A stretch of DNA of 64,000 nucleotides from Rhododendron vialii (Eukaryota; Streptophyta; Magnoliopsida; Ericales; Ericaceae), in NCBI RefSeq assembly GCF_030253575.1, contig NC_080557.1:46080501-46144500 (forward strand), given 5' to 3'. A program made the position numbers and the translations under genes. Of this stretch, positions 23,259 to 35,055 are shown in pieces (within the stretch, counting starts at the first letter, position 1; each line of letters opens with the position of its first letter). The notes beneath the pieces were generated by a model. It was not told where the DNA came from. It did no database searches and was given only the letters and a program-made list of their open reading frames with translations.

Positions 23259-24920
23259 ATGTCTTTCAGAGTCAGGGGGGTACGTCTCTCTCTCTCTCTC
23301 TCTCTCTCTCATGTTGGGAGTTCATGGAATTGAGTTTGTTTATCCATCCGTACATCAAAGTTTGATTTATTTGCTATGCAGCATTTCTACGAATGTTAAT
23401 AAGAATTTCAGCCAAATACTTAAGAATAAACAAAAACTCCGTTTTATTGATTTCTTTCTGTATATCAAGAATTTCGTGCTTCTTTTAGTAATAAAAAAAG
23501 TCTAAAATTGCTCAGTTGTATTCTAAAGTTGTGTTCTGTATTTCTGCCTTAAGAATTTGGGATTTTAGTATGTTACCTTTTCCCCTATCGTGCCTCAACT
23601 AGTTAGTAACTTTACTTGCATTACTCTAGAGAGAGAGAGTTTTTCGAAGGGCTTATGTCGAGAGCTAGGCTACATAATTCTCCAATAGCACTCTGCGCTC
23701 CCACCCTCGTTGCTCACTTTACGATGTCCTTCTCAATCCTCCCTCTCACAAATTGTACTTGTTTGGATGTTTTCGAAAGGCGCTTTTACAATCTCGCTCA
23801 CGCATGCATTATGGGACTTGGGTTGAGAGTATACAATTTCGAAGACAAGTTAGGATCTTATAATGCCAAGTCCATATTTAAGGCAAATTGAGAGCAATGA
23901 GAAAACAATGAGATGGCCAATCAAGCCCTTTTCCGGCACTTCACTCTTCTTGTTCTTGATTTGGAGTCTGTGTAAAATTTCGCTGGTAATTTGCCACATC
24001 TCGAAAGACCAATTTGCTTGTTAGTTAGGAATTCGAGACATCATTCTTCTGGATATGGCTTCAGTTATCCCATTTTCTTAAGTTGATCAACTAGTAATAC
24101 GTATCTGGTTTGGTGTCAGCCGAATGCTTCTTCGGGCATGGGCGTTGCTGATCAAAGCAAAAACACATTTTTAGAGCTGCAGAGGAAAAAGGTCCATCGG
24201 TACGTGATTTTCAAGATTGATGAGAAGAAAAAGGAGGTGGTTGTTGAGAAGACTGGCGATCCTGCTGAGAGCTATGATGATTTCACCACCGCCTTGCCTG
24301 AGAATGATTGCCGATATGCTGTATATGACTTCGATTTTGTGACTCCTGAAAATTGCCAAAAGAGCAAGATATTCTTCATCGCGTGGTACGCTTTCATCAT
24401 AGATATCCGAGTCTCCTGTTTTTCATGACTGTCATTCCTACTTAGCACTATTTTTTCATTCTCATAAGATAGAGGGATGTCAATAAAAGAAGCTATTAGA
24501 TTCTGTCTTTAGCAAGAGCAATATTGTACATATCGACCTATCTTGGATAAGCGTAAAGGATGTGACACACAACAGACAAGTCTACTACGCAATAGAGCGG
24601 TCTTAATTTGCCGTTCAGAAAAAAAAAAAGGTCATAACTTGCATGTTTTTGCAAATGGTGATGGACCTGATGGTATTGTCTATCCTTCGCTTATCAAACG
24701 GATGACAACTAAGAAGTTACTGTCATTTCTTCTGTGGCAAATCTTACGTGTTGTTTGTATGATGACCAGGTCACCTGCAGTCTCTCGTATTCGTGCCAAG
24801 ATGCTTTACGCCACATCCAAAGACCGGTTCAAACGAGAGCTTGATGGCATCCATTATGAGATTCAGGCTACCGATCCTACAGAAATGGATCTTGAAGTTA
24901 TCAGAGACCGTGCACACTAA
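23259..24920 (+). CDS. Actin-depolymerising factor (ADF6-like)
   Basis: Three exons: 23259-23279, 24120-24385 and 24770-24920, with GT-AG introns, giving 145 residues. The start [20 protein letters not shown] resembles the ADF5/6 branch. The rest is a full ADF-homology domain: RRY-type strand [20 protein letters not shown], then [20 protein letters not shown], and the long actin-binding helix at about 101-120 ([20 protein letters not shown]), ending [11 protein letters not shown]. Such proteins bind G- and F-actin and turn over or bundle filaments. The serines at 11-12 are the likely N-terminal phosphosites. The first exon has only seven codons and is followed by a CT microsatellite at the 5' end of intron 1, an arrangement seen in plant ADF genes, where intron 1 can raise expression. 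Confidence 0.95.
23281..23311. repeat. CT microsatellite at the start of ADF intron 1
   Basis: About 13 CT units begin right after the splice donor (gtacgt). A second CT run lies upstream at 23106-23128. Confidence 0.9.
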
Positions 24921-25752
24921 GAGTTTCTTTCTTGGATGATAATAAAACTTAAGTGCCCGAGTTCGCCAACTCATGGAGAAGTGATTCCATTTTCTTTGAT
25001 CCATTTCCGGCGTGACAAAGTATGGCTTGAATAAGTGGGGCATTGGGGAAGGCTGATGTGAAGCTGTAGGCTAATGGTATCCGAAAGTTGTAAGGTTCTG
25101 CTAAAAATCATTGCCTATCAGATAGATCTTTGTATTCTGAGTCACATTGTTATGCAGTACTTTGTTTCAAACAATAATACTTTCTTGCTTTGCTTCTGTT
25201 AATTTTCTCTTCACTTTGAAATTGCAACCTTGGGAAGTGATAGGATTCTGCATACAAAACATTGAGTATCTTCACAGTTAAATATTCAGCTAAAAAATGT
25301 TCTTGTTTCGTTTTGGGTCTCCAAACACCTACGCACGGTGTATCTATCTCTCACTGCTCATTGCACTCAAAAACCTCCCTCAAAACCCAAACCAAACAGG
25401 GTCGTGATACCAATCTATTATTTTGAGTAACAGGCAAGCGAAAGATTTTGAACTTAAGATGCTTAGAAAAAGCATTGATGATTGTTTCAACCTTATTTGA
25501 GAGATATATGAACACAAAACGGCAATAGGAGGAAAAGACTGTAAGATTGTAAAAGAAACAAACAGCTGATACTTGTGTCATATAACAATTCAACTTCGAA
25601 AAGTAACAGGACCTCTAACCATCAGCTAAGCATCACTTAACCAAAACAAAGAGCAAAATACCAAAAAGATAAAAGAAGTAGCAAAGAGAGAGAGAATGGG
25701 GTTCAGAGCGCATCCAATTTCAGCCTACAGTAGAACGCTTTTGAATCAAACC

Positions 25753-27372
25753 CTAGACGACGGGAACTGTCCTGTTGTTATAAGAAGGCTGCTCCAACTC
25801 ATCTCCACCCAAGTCCTCGTTCTCACCCGACATCTCCTCCAGCGATTTCCCTTTGGATTCAGGCACCAAGAAAGTGAAGAGCAACCCCAAGAAGTTGACC
25901 ACACCCAACACAATGAGCGAGTTCTTCACACCAATTCCAGCAGGATACCCTGCATCCGCCTTTGCCTTGTCTTGGTTTTGTGCCAAATACAAGAACCCAA
26001 ATGCACCCACTATAGCCCCCAACTTCCCCGATGCAGCAGAAATCCCATGGCAAGTTGACCTCAACCGAGCTGGGAAAATCTCTGCCGGCACGACAAATGT
26101 GGTTGCGTTTGGTCCGAAGTTGGCAAAGAAGAAGGTCAGGGAGTACATCACAACAAACCCAATTCTGTGATCAGGGTGAGTCCAGTGGTTATAAGGGAAT
26201 GCAAGAGCAAACATAAAGATTGTCATCATTGAAAAACCAATAATCTGGATAGTGAATCTTCCGATCCTATCGATGAGTGCCACCGTGAACCAGTAGCCGG
26301 GAATGGTACTGCACATGGCAATTAGGGTTTGCGCCCTGGCAATCTTGAAAACTTCTTGAACTGCATTCATGGTTTTTGCCGGGGGGATCCACCCAATTGC
26401 AGTGAAAATGTCCTTTTGGAACAGATTTTGGCTGTAAAAGGCAATGTCAAGCAAAAACCATGTGCTGGTGGTCCCAAGCAAGTGGAGCCCATGGCGGTGA
26501 AGGAATTGCTTGGAGAACAAACCAAATGAACTGTTTGGCTTCTGAACGATTTGCTCAACTTTCTCGACCTCAGCCTCTAGGTCAACTTGCAAAACTTTGG
26601 ACATATCCGAAGCAGCTTGTTTCGCATTCTTGGCAACAAGAGCAGTGTAACGGGCAGTTTCAGGCATCTTCATCCGCCAGTAGTAAGTGAGGAGAGCCGG
26701 AAGCGATCCAACCATCAATATAATCCTCCAAACGTAGTCGGCTTGTGGGACGGTCGAGGCAATGGGTTTTGCCTCATAAGCGGGAGCGGGGAACTGGGCA
26801 TCAAATGCTGAAGATATTAAGATCGCGAATATCCCTCCCGCCAAAATTCCAAATCCTTGCATAGCGAAAACAGCTGCTATGAAGGCACCACGTGTCTTTT
26901 TACTGGCGTATTCGGACATGATGGTGGCGGAAAGTGGGTAATCACCTCCAATGCCAAACCCTAGCCAAAAGCGAAAGAAGCAAAGGGTGGCCATGACAGT
27001 TTTTGGCTCCCTCCCAAAGGAAAGGCCAGAAGCGATAGAACAAAGGCACATGAGCATCAAAGTCAATCCATAGACCCTCTTTCGGCCTAGCTTGTCACCA
27101 AGCCAACCAAAGAAGAGTTGACCGGCTAGGGTTCCGCAAAGGGCGACACCATTGACAGCGGCTGAGACATTGGGGGGTAAAGAACCGGGCTTAGGTGCAC
27201 CATCGACATGGTAGTATATGCGGCCAAGCAATTTGGTTACTAGTGATATGCAAAAGAGATCATATGCATCGGTGAAGAAACCCATTCCGGCAATAATAAT
27301 AGCAGTGAAATGGTACCATTGCGTTTTCGCTACATCAAGTGCGTTGAGCACCTGTAATTGTTCCCCGGCCAT
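25753..27372 (-). CDS. PHT1-family inorganic phosphate/H+ symporter
   Basis: Intronless 539-residue frame, the normal PHT1 length. It is a 12-helix major facilitator protein that imports phosphate with protons across the plasma membrane. Visible marks: [10 protein letters not shown] at 31-40 in helix 1, DKLGRKRV at 93-100 (the MFS loop motif), the PHT1 signature [13 protein letters not shown] at 142-154, and [10 protein letters not shown] at 307-316, whose Asp309 is in the place of the substrate-binding Asp of PHT1 proteins. A long central loop spans about 240-290, and the C-terminus has [14 protein letters not shown]. The start MAGEQLQVL is the usual one. Upstream there is a likely 5'UTR intron (27444-28550), a TATA box and a P1BS site, which implies PHR1-type control by phosphate starvation. 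The stop lies about 830 bp from the convergent ADF stop. Confidence 0.97.
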   Translation of the reverse strand: MAGEQLQVLNALDVAKTQWYHFTAIIIAGMGFFTDAYDLFCISLVTKLLGRIYYHVDGAPKPGSLPPNVSAAVNGVALCGTLAGQLFFGWLGDKLGRKRVYGLTLMLMCLCSIASGLSFGREPKTVMATLCFFRFWLGFGIGGDYPLSATIMSEYASKKTRGAFIAAVFAMQGFGILAGGIFAILISSAFDAQFPAPAYEAKPIASTVPQADYVWRIILMVGSLPALLTYYWRMKMPETARYTALVAKNAKQAASDMSKVLQVDLEAEVEKVEQIVQKPNSSFGLFSKQFLHRHGLHLLGTTSTWFLLDIAFYSQNLFQKDIFTAIGWIPPAKTMNAVQEVFKIARAQTLIAMCSTIPGYWFTVALIDRIGRFTIQIIGFSMMTIFMFALAFPYNHWTHPDHRIGFVVMYSLTFFFANFGPNATTFVVPAEIFPARLRSTCHGISAASGKLGAIVGAFGFLYLAQNQDKAKADAGYPAGIGVKNSLIVLGVVNFLGLLFTFLVPESKGKSLEEMSGENEDLGGDELEQPSYNNRTVPVV

Positions 27373-27443
27373 GGCTAGTTTATCTGGGCAAGACTGGTCT
27401 CTTCCCCTTGTCTCCCTTTCTCACCACTTCTTTCTCTACTAGT

Positions 27444-28550
27444 CTGTAAGAATAAAACATAGACGATAATAAGAACAAATCGAATGACTACCCAATTGAC
27501 AAAAACAAATAATGCAGGGATTGAAAACAAGTCAACTATGAGAACGAAACAGGCAAACAGCTACTACTAAATTCCAAGAAAATCCTGTTGTGGTTGTGAA
27601 AAGCGATTCGGTTTGGTTTGTTGCTTGGCGGACTATGATATTTTCATCACTAGTGATGAAAAAACCCTACGATAAATATGTTGTTCTGTGCCACGGATTT
27701 ACCCCATTGGGAAACCACGTAAATCTTTGTGTCGTGCTTTCTTTGTACATCTTTCTTGGTTATTCTTGATGCGAATGTGCGAGTGGAGGGGTTTGGATGG
27801 AATCGACAACAAATCGTGTTGATACTGACTGAACAAATTAGAATTTTTTTTCTAATTAGGATCCATCATGATTTGTCACGTTTAATACTTCAAAATGAGA
27901 CCAAATCACTGCCAAGAAACGCTGAAAAAAAGATTAAATCCTATGTAAAATATACTTTTCGAAACTATTTTTCTGGTATGGAAGATCAGGCGAAGAAACA
28001 CAGGGATCACAGAGCAACGATCAACAGAAAATCCACAAGCGAGAAAAACAATGCCCTCGTCATCTTTATAAATTATTTTTAAAAAATGGAAAGAAAAACA
28101 GCAATGATGTCGTTTCACCACATCTATTGGGATCAAACTTTGGAATCGAACCACGAAAAAGGTAATATATAACCCTAAATACCGGAAAACAGGGCTAATA
28201 ATAGAACAGAAAATTCTGTGGCAAAAATTGGAAATAGATTATATAAATAGTGATTTACATTATCTGGGTATTTAAAAAATATATTTTTTGGGGTAAGTAG
28301 GTATTTAAAATATTGATCCAATCTATCTCAATAATCGTCTCTCTGTGTGAAAAGCTCTATTTTGTCACTACATAAACATGGCAAACTTTGCATGCAAACA
28401 ACACAATAAAACAAAATCCATACATATAATAAATTCTGGATGGGATCACTGAAGAACAAGAAGCAGCTTTATAAAACAATGATCACGAAAGCAACACAAG
28501 GATTACATATTTAGAAACAAGAGTTGGGTTTTTTGATTTTTTCCACTGAC
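27444..28550 (-). other. Likely 5'UTR intron of the PHT1 gene
   Basis: On the minus strand the donor CAGAGACAG|GTCAGTGG is at 28550 and the acceptor TTCTTACAG|ACTAG is at 27444, just 71 bp before the start codon. The stretch is AT-rich with no gene. The upstream GA-rich exon would run from about 28650 to 28551. Inferred from splice signals only. Confidence 0.6.
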
Positions 28551-28678
28551 CTGTCTCTGTCTTTCTCAAGGGGGGTTGAGGAAGAGAAAAAGAGGAGAGA
28601 GAGAAAGAGAGAGAGTGAGAGGAAAGGAGAGAGAGAGATGGGGATTGAGATGAAGGGAATGATTTGTGGGGGCTTGGG

Positions 28679-28686
28679 ATTTATAT
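28679..28686 (-). promoter_or_regulatory. TATA box of the PHT1 gene
   Basis: ATATAAAT on the minus strand, placing the transcription start near 28650, upstream of the proposed 5'UTR donor. Confidence 0.6.
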
Positions 28687-28721
28687 GCAACGGAAACACT
28701 CTGGAGTCGGTATCTTGAGTA

Positions 28722-28729
28722 GAATATTC
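28722..28729. promoter_or_regulatory. P1BS element (PHR1 binding site)
   Basis: GAATATTC fits the P1BS consensus GNATATNC and is palindromic. It lies about 36 bp upstream of the TATA box of the PHT1 gene. PHR1-family factors bind this site in phosphate-starvation genes. Confidence 0.7.
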
Positions 28730-28865
28730 CCTCATTTCTAGCTCGATCTCAGAAAGTCCCGACCCCCTGTTACACCAGTCACATTTACCCCTTCTCCACC
28801 ACGGGAAAATAGGGGTATTCGGGAATAAATTAGTACATACTAACACGTGTGAAATACACGCAGGC

Positions 28866-28998
28866 TAGCGTGGATGGTTTGTTACTCTCTTCTATGGCAG
28901 AGATCCTGGGGTTCGAGTTTACGTGGAAAAAATGCTTGACTCCTAGTGGTACCGCTAACCCCTAATCCTCCTCACGTCTTGTCGTCTCAAGAAAAAAA
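28866..28998 (+). mobile_element. SINE, copy 1
   Basis: A head with 'tagcgtggatggtttgttac', a B-box-like GGGGTTCGAG, a 'cgtcttgtcgtctcaag' tail and an A-run. Same family as the element at 29231. Confidence 0.65.
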
Positions 28999-29230
28999 TA
29001 CGTAAAAGGAAAAGATAAAAGAAATACACAATTAGGGGTGCTCAAGAAAATCGTCCGAACCTCAACCGGTTCGATCCGGATCGAACCGTCTTAGTATTTG
29101 GTTTAATTCTGCGGTTTATTGGTAAGGTTATGGTTCAAAAAAATAAGAACCGTTAACAAGAGTATTTGGGACGAAATTACAAAACACGTGTAAATCGCAG
29201 TGGATCATGAGTGAAATACACGAACGTCAC

Positions 29231-29375
29231 GGGTAGCGTGGTTGGTTCATTACTTTCTCTTTCAAGAGAGAGATTCTGGGTTCGAGTCTTCATGGAAGAA
29301 TTGCTCGATGCCCGTTGTAATCATTAATCCCTAACCTTCCTAACATCCTATCGTCTAGGAAAAAAAAAAAATACA
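29231..29375 (+). mobile_element. SINE, copy 2
   Basis: 'tagcgtggttggttcattac' head, GGGTTCGAGTC B-box, 'atcctatcgtctagg' tail and A-run. Flanked by AAATACACG on both sides (near 29214 and 29367), a likely target duplication. The same word lies before copy 1 as well. Confidence 0.7.
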
Positions 29376-29759
29376 CGGCTAGCACAAGCTTGTTGTAATC
29401 GTGGTTTTAATTTTGAAAATTTAAATGTATAGAGGCAACATTTAATGAAAATAATAACGACGATGTGATTATGTTGAGAATTTAAATATACAGAGGCTAC
29501 GTTTGATTCAAAATAATAACGACGATGTGATTTTATTTTATTTTTTGAAATTGTGATATAACGAGGTGTTTTATGTTAGAAAGGGTATGACCCAAATTAA
29601 ATAGGTTTTAAATTTTGGATAGGCATCCTATAAATGTATCACTCCCTAGTTTCTGTGAGGCTAGGAATTAATTTCATTTCTATAGTACCAATTGTCTATT
29701 TGTCTCAACGAGTAACTTTTAGTTTTCTAATGTAAGTGGGAACTTGGATTAATGATTAC

Positions 29760-30126
29760 CCTCATACAACTATTTAGACACCTAAAAAAACACCTCATAG
29801 TTTCTGATCAAATTTTAATGATCCGAGCCGCTCAATGTGATCAGAACGTGATTTTAAGGGTACTCGCGTTAAATCAGCAAAAAAAAAGACCGGGAATGAC
29901 TTGATCTGAGCAGTTTCTAGCTTAGATTTAATGAACGGTTCAATTAAAAACTGCTCAAAACAAGCACTTTCCGGTCATTTTTTTTGCTAATTTCTCGCAA
30001 CCACCCTTAAAATCACATTCTGCACACATTGAATGGTTCGGATCGTAAAAATTTGATCGGAAATTATGAGATTGAGATTTGGAGTGTTTTTTTAGGTGTC
30101 TAAATAGTTGTCCGCGGAACCATCCC

Positions 30127-30129
<3 letters not shown>
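29760..30129. mobile_element. Micron-like foldback element, copy 1
   Basis: Inverted ends carry CAACTATTTAGACACCTAAA, and inner arms pair around 'atgatccgagcc'. The core includes 'acgtgattttaagggtac' and 'tcagcaaaaaaaaagaccgg', shared with 30162-30512 and 58649-58977. It directly abuts a TA microsatellite at its right end. Confidence 0.8.

Positions 30130-30161
<32 letters not shown>
30130..30161. repeat. TA microsatellite between two elements
   Basis: About 16 TA units lying exactly between two related foldback elements. Confidence 0.95.
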
Positions 30162-30164
<3 letters not shown>

Positions 30165-30512
30165 CGGTTCAAGGGACATTTAAAAAAACACTCAAAATCT
30201 CAATCTCATAGTTCTCAATCTAATTTTTATGATCCAAACCGTTCAATGTGTGCAGAATGTGATTTTAAGGGTGCCCGCTAGAAATTAGCAAAAAAAAATG
30301 ATTGAAAAAGGCTTGATTTGAGCAGTTTTTATTTGAATCGTTCAATAAAAAATTGTTCGAAACTGTTCAGATCAAGCCCTTTCCAGTCATTTTTTTTGCT
30401 GATTTCCCTCGAGTACCTTTAAAATCACGTTCTGATCACATTGAACGGCTCGGATCATCAAAATTTGATCGGAAACTATGAGGTATTTTTTTGGATATCC
30501 CCGAAACCGCTC
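30162..30512. mobile_element. Micron-like foldback element, copy 2
   Basis: Ends GAGCGGTT and AACCGCTC; the body is homologous to copy 1 and to 58649-58977. TA-rich sequence flanks both sides. The arrangement recalls rice Micron elements, which insert in TA repeats. Confidence 0.8.
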
Positions 30513-30539
30513 CGATATATATAGGAGTATAAACTAATT

Positions 30540-31182
30540 GTGAGCACCACATATTGATTATGGATTAAAATTAGGGGTGACAAATAGACGAGTGTATACA
30601 TGTTTAAATTTAGTCAAAATTTGATAGATGCTTAAGTGGTGCAAAATTTGAATCTGGCTTGTTTGCACCGGACTGCAGAGGTTGCGGTCCAAGCAATCGC
30701 AACTGTCAGATGATCTTTTAATGGTCCAAATTTATTTTCAATCTATTACAGGTAATAAAAGATTTTTACCAGTAAAAGATTCAACAAATCTAAATCATTG
30801 ATTATCAAAATGAACGGTTCAGATTGAACCGCAAAACTTTCTCTGTAGTCAACTGCGGAGAAGCTAAATTTTTTAGAGAGGCTACGTTGAATTGGGTAAA
30901 AGTGAAGCCTATAAAACAAACTTCATCTAGTTAATCGTGAAATGAAAAGGCAGACATTACAACACAACACATAGGAAAGGAGTTGGCTGCCTTGCTGGTA
31001 AGACTTGATCCCTCTGAAACACCTGTTTTTTTTATTAGGAGGTCTATGTCACCCCTCTTAAGGGAGCATTGGTCTCAAAATTTTGTCAGTTCGCATGTGA
31101 GACACATATACATCGGACGGTTGCAAACATATTTATACTCTGATCGACTTTGGGACATCTATATTTGTAGCATTGTATGGAA
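30540..31182. other. Intergenic, no gene seen
   Basis: AT-rich; a 67-residue frame at 30983-31186 has no motif and runs into a hAT element. Confidence 0.5.
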
Positions 31183-31190
31183 GTAGTAGT

Positions 31191-31906
31191 CAGTGCCGGT
31201 CCTGATATTTAGGTTGTCCAAGCCCGACCTCAATTTAATTGCCCACTTATTATTAAGTCATAAAAAAATTTAAAAAAAATGCAAGGCAAAAAAATCAAGG
31301 TCACAATGTGCTTTTAGTTTGAATTCTATAAAAAGATTAAAATTAAATTGGAATTCTGGCTATAGTGTTTTATGATTTAGCATGATTCGATTAAAAAAAA
31401 TGATGGGTTTAAAAAAAATGATGGGTTTCTATTTATTTTATCTTTCATTTTTTTATTTTGATCATTGTTCTATATTTAATGATAATAAATTGAAAAAAGA
31501 AATATTATGGACTGACTTGAAAAAATACAAACCTGACTTAAAAAATGATTAATTTTTTCATTGAAGGTTTTTTTTTTATTTTTTAAATTGGTGTGTTCTG
31601 TGCATGCATTATAGACATATGCATGTATATTTTTCATATTTGCATACATTACTATGTGAGCATGCGAATGCAAGTAGTATTTTTTTTTTTTTGGAGGAGT
31701 TTGCCACGTTCCATTAAGGTTTTTATTTTTTAAGTACTTATTTTTCGTTTTACGAGATAGATTATTCTCTCACAATACATCACCTTTAATTCAAAAACTA
31801 AATACTTATTTTTTTGAGTGGAACACACCCTAATTGTTGATGTAGAAGAAGTATCTCCCAAAATAAAAAATGGACACTAACAACATATGCCCTTTCACTT
31901 CTGAAC

Positions 31907-31955
<49 letters not shown>

Positions 31956-32200
31956 TGAGAAATTTAAAAGGAACAGTCCGTAAAAATGAAACCTCAATAT
32001 TGGACACGAGATTTGAACCTGGGCACACCTAAGTATGTAGGAACTTAGTATACCCCACTAACCAACAAACTAGCACCATCCTTCATGCTGAGTTTGCGTC
32101 CAAATATAAATATATACGTATTTATATTTACATGGATTTTTTTTTTTTTTAGGTTGCCCAAGCCGACGGGCTTGCGGAGCTTTCCCCTGAGCCGGCCCTG
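31191..32200. mobile_element. Non-autonomous hAT element
   Basis: Ends CAGTGCCGG and CCGGCCCTG are typical hAT termini. The flanks GTAGTAGT and GTAGCAGC are likely an 8-bp duplication with two changes. Subterminal 'taggttgtccaagcc' and 'taggttgcccaagcc' lie inside both ends in the same orientation. The body is AT-rich with a GA microsatellite (31912-31952) and has no transposase frame. Confidence 0.8.
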
Positions 32201-32208
32201 GTAGCAGC

Positions 32209-32805
32209 AGTAGTAGGAGGGGAGAGAGGATCGATCTAGAGGGAGTGGACTCAGCAGTAGACTAACACGACACAGGAGGGGGACGGCACAAGCGTGGAAT
32301 TTCATCGGTAATCCTCATAAGTCATGACCTTTAATAATGACCTAAATGTATGCTGCTCACGTGACCATATATCAATATCCGTGTAACTTGAATTTCTAAA
32401 AGACCACCTACTAGCATGACAAGACGATGAACAATTCAAATCAAACAGCCAAAATCAGAATTAACGGGGCCGATAATTGGGCGCACGACGTGACAAATCC
32501 CGATCCCACTGGTGGGTAAATGCGAAGGTGGGTGTGAAACTACCGTCTTTTTTGCCAAACGCGGAACACCCACAACTCATCTCCATGTCTCATCATGCTT
32601 TAAAAACACAAACTTTTGCTTTCCCCGTGCGTTATGTGGGTAAAAAGGTGCTATGATGTGGGTCGTTGACCAAAAATTTCCATTGTCGTGAGACTGTAGC
32701 TTGGTCGACCATGGTTGACTCCACTCTCTCGTGTGCCATGAAAAATGCTACTGTACTACTTACTTACAACAACCTTCCTTTTCTCACTTAATTTCCACAC
32801 ATCAA
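32209..32805. other. Intergenic, no gene seen
   Basis: No ORF, repeat or motif of note was recognised. Confidence 0.4.
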
Positions 32806-32845
32806 TCATTCAAGTAACAAAAAATTTATTCTGCCCAAGCTGTTA

Positions 32846-33246
32846 GAGCAAGTATATCAGATTAGGTAAAATTTGAGTCAAAATCGATAGTGAACAGTGC
32901 ACATTTTTCCTTTTAACTACTCACATCTCTTTCAATACTACACCAATACTATTTATTTTACTTATTCTCTATTAAAATAATACTTTCTTTTTCTTTTACT
33001 TCTTTTCTTTTCACTATTCTTCTTTTTGTTGGAGGAGAGAAAAAGAGAGGCTAGAAGAGAGAGAAAATAATATTAAATGTATAAATGGTGAATAGTTTTT
33101 AGGTAAATTTATCTAAGCACTATTGCAAAATTTATTTTACCTAACCTTAAAAGGGGCTATTGCTAACTTGGTGCAATGCTTATTTTGGATTTTTGCTTAG
33201 GTAAAATACCTAAGATGCTATATTCCCTAATCTGGTGTACATGCTC
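32846..33246. mobile_element. Tourist-like (PIF/Harbinger) MITE
   Basis: Ends GAGCAAGTATATCAGATTAGG and its near-complement, with TTA on both sides (32843-32845, 33247-33249). Unit 2 has the empty site 'gctgttaggttt' at 34364-34375, proving the insertion boundaries. Confidence 0.95.
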
Positions 33247-33474
33247 TTAGGTTTACGAGGTACTGTTTGAGATATTTTTTATTTTTTATTTCTTTCGGAG
33301 CAATTTTAGGTTCTCATGGCTTTACAGTTAACATCTCCTTTGGATGGTGAGAAATGAGGAGGAAAAAAAGGGAGCATTTTCTCTTCAAATCTCACCATTT
33401 TTCATGAGATTGGGTGAGGAAGGGAAACGGTCAATCAAAACATTTTTTTTTTGTACTTTTCTCTCAATTTTAGG

Positions 33475-33746
33475 TTCTCCGGCCACCGGACGACCGATCC
33501 GAGCCGTCCAAAAATTCTAAAAAAAAACGAGGGGGCCAACGCTGGAATCAACGGCATCCGAAGTGTGTAGGGTGCTTGATCCGAGCACCCCTTTTCCGTG
33601 TAGGGTGCTTGATCATATATACACGAAAAAAGGGGTGCTCGGATCAAGCACCCTACACACCTCGGATGCCATTGATTCCCGCGTTGGCCCCCTCGTTTTT
33701 TTTTTTAGAATTTTTGGACGGCTCGAATTGGCCGTTTGGTGGCCGG
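33475..33746. mobile_element. Long near-perfect hairpin element
   Basis: The arms pair for more than 100 bp, including 'gtagggtgcttgatccgagc', 'gagggggccaacg' and 'ttttggacggctcg' against their complements, around a short loop near 33625. The outer ends are CCGGCCACCGG and TGGTGGCCGG. GC content is much higher than the flanks. Similarity of the arms suggests a recent insertion. Confidence 0.85.
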
Positions 33747-33805
33747 ATACGGCCCGGCGTGGCCGCCGGTACGATTTCCCTCCGCCGGCGCCCATTATCA
33801 TAGTA

Positions 33806-34064
33806 ACAGTCTTATTTTTTGTATAAGGCAACTTCCAGCTCAAAAATTATGTGTTTACGCAAATAATTTTCCTACCACTATGGATCTTGTTTGATAGATC
33901 TCATTGAGATCTTTAATACGGTGCAAAAAAAATTGAACTTTTTTTTTTTCATTTGCATTATTTTTGAGTTTGAAAATATGAAAGAAACTTTTTATTTTTT
34001 AATGAGAAGTTGCAAAATAAATACTTATTTTTTAAGAAGGTTTCCGGAAGGGAGCCTTAACCTG
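33806..34064. mobile_element. Truncated Harbinger MITE (GGTTTCCGGAA family)
   Basis: Matches the MITE at 48901-49148, including 'tttttgagtttgaaaatatg' and the right end 'gaaggtttccggaagggagcc' followed by TTA. The left terminus is missing, replaced by sequence next to the hairpin element. Confidence 0.7.
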
Positions 34065-34320
34065 CCGTTGCATTCAGGAAGTGAACAAACTTTATACAAT
34101 TGATATACCTTTCAGGTTAACCCAAGGGGTTGGCCTTGTTGTCAAGATTTGTAACTTAGAGGTTTGTTTACTCTTTTGGTTTTAATTAAGTCCAAAACCT
34201 CTTAAATGTTTCAGTTCTTACGGGTCAGTCTATATGGAGTTTTGCTATGAACTTATTAGAGTCCATTGCTACTGAACGTTGGGATTTGTTTCTGAACAAC
34301 TAACTGAAGCACTTGTAAAC

Positions 34321-35055
34321 AGTACATCAATCATTCAAGTTAACAAAAAATTTATTCTGCCCAAGCTGTTAGGTTTACGAGGTACTGTTTGAGATAGTTT
34401 ATATTTTTTATTTTTTTCGGAGCGATTTTAGGTTCTCATAGCTTTACCGTTAACATCCCCTTTGGATTGTGAGAAATGAGGAGAAAAGAAAAGGGTGCAT
34501 TTTCTCTTCAAATCTCACCATTTTTCATGAGATTGGGTGAGAAAGGGGAACGGTTAATCAAAAATTTTTTTTTTTTGTACTTTTCTCTCAATTTCTCATC
34601 ATAAAGTTCAATCCGAATGAGTAATTTCTTAATAAACCACAATCCTTTCTTTTCTTTCTCATGAAATCACTCCATCCAAACGGGCTGTAAAAGTTGTGAG
34701 GTTGTGAAAATTTTTAAATTTCGTAAATAGAGAACTGTATACAATTGGTAAAAAAGGACTCTTTTTTGGTGGGATTAGCTTTAGGTGCAAATTAACCTGC
34801 CGTTGCGTTCAGGAAGTGAACGAACTTTATACAATTGATATACCTTTCAAGTTAACCTAACGGGTTGGCCTTGTTGTCAAGATCTCTAACTTAGAGGTTT
34901 GTTTCCTCTTTGGTTTTAATTAAGTCCAAAACCTCTTAAATGTTTTAGTTCTTACGGGTCAGTCTATATAGAGTTTTGCTCTGAACTTATTAGAGTCCAT
35001 CGCTACTGAACGTTAGAATTTGTTCTTGAACAACTAACTGAAGCACCTGTAAACT
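34321..35055. repeat. Tandem duplication, unit 2
   Basis: Second copy of the outer blocks of unit 1, without its MITE insertion. No gene is seen. Confidence 0.9.

Larger units (their letters stand above)
32806..34320. repeat. Tandem duplication, unit 1
   Basis: It begins 'catcaatcattcaagt' and ends with 'aactgaagcacttgtaaaca'. The same outer blocks recur in unit 2 (34321-35055). Unit 1 is twice as long because it holds a 401-bp Harbinger MITE, a long hairpin and part of another MITE. Confidence 0.9.

Noticed and set aside
25696..26811. Several 60-120 codon frames over the PHT1 gene
   Set aside because: Antisense and shifted shadows of the phosphate transporter.
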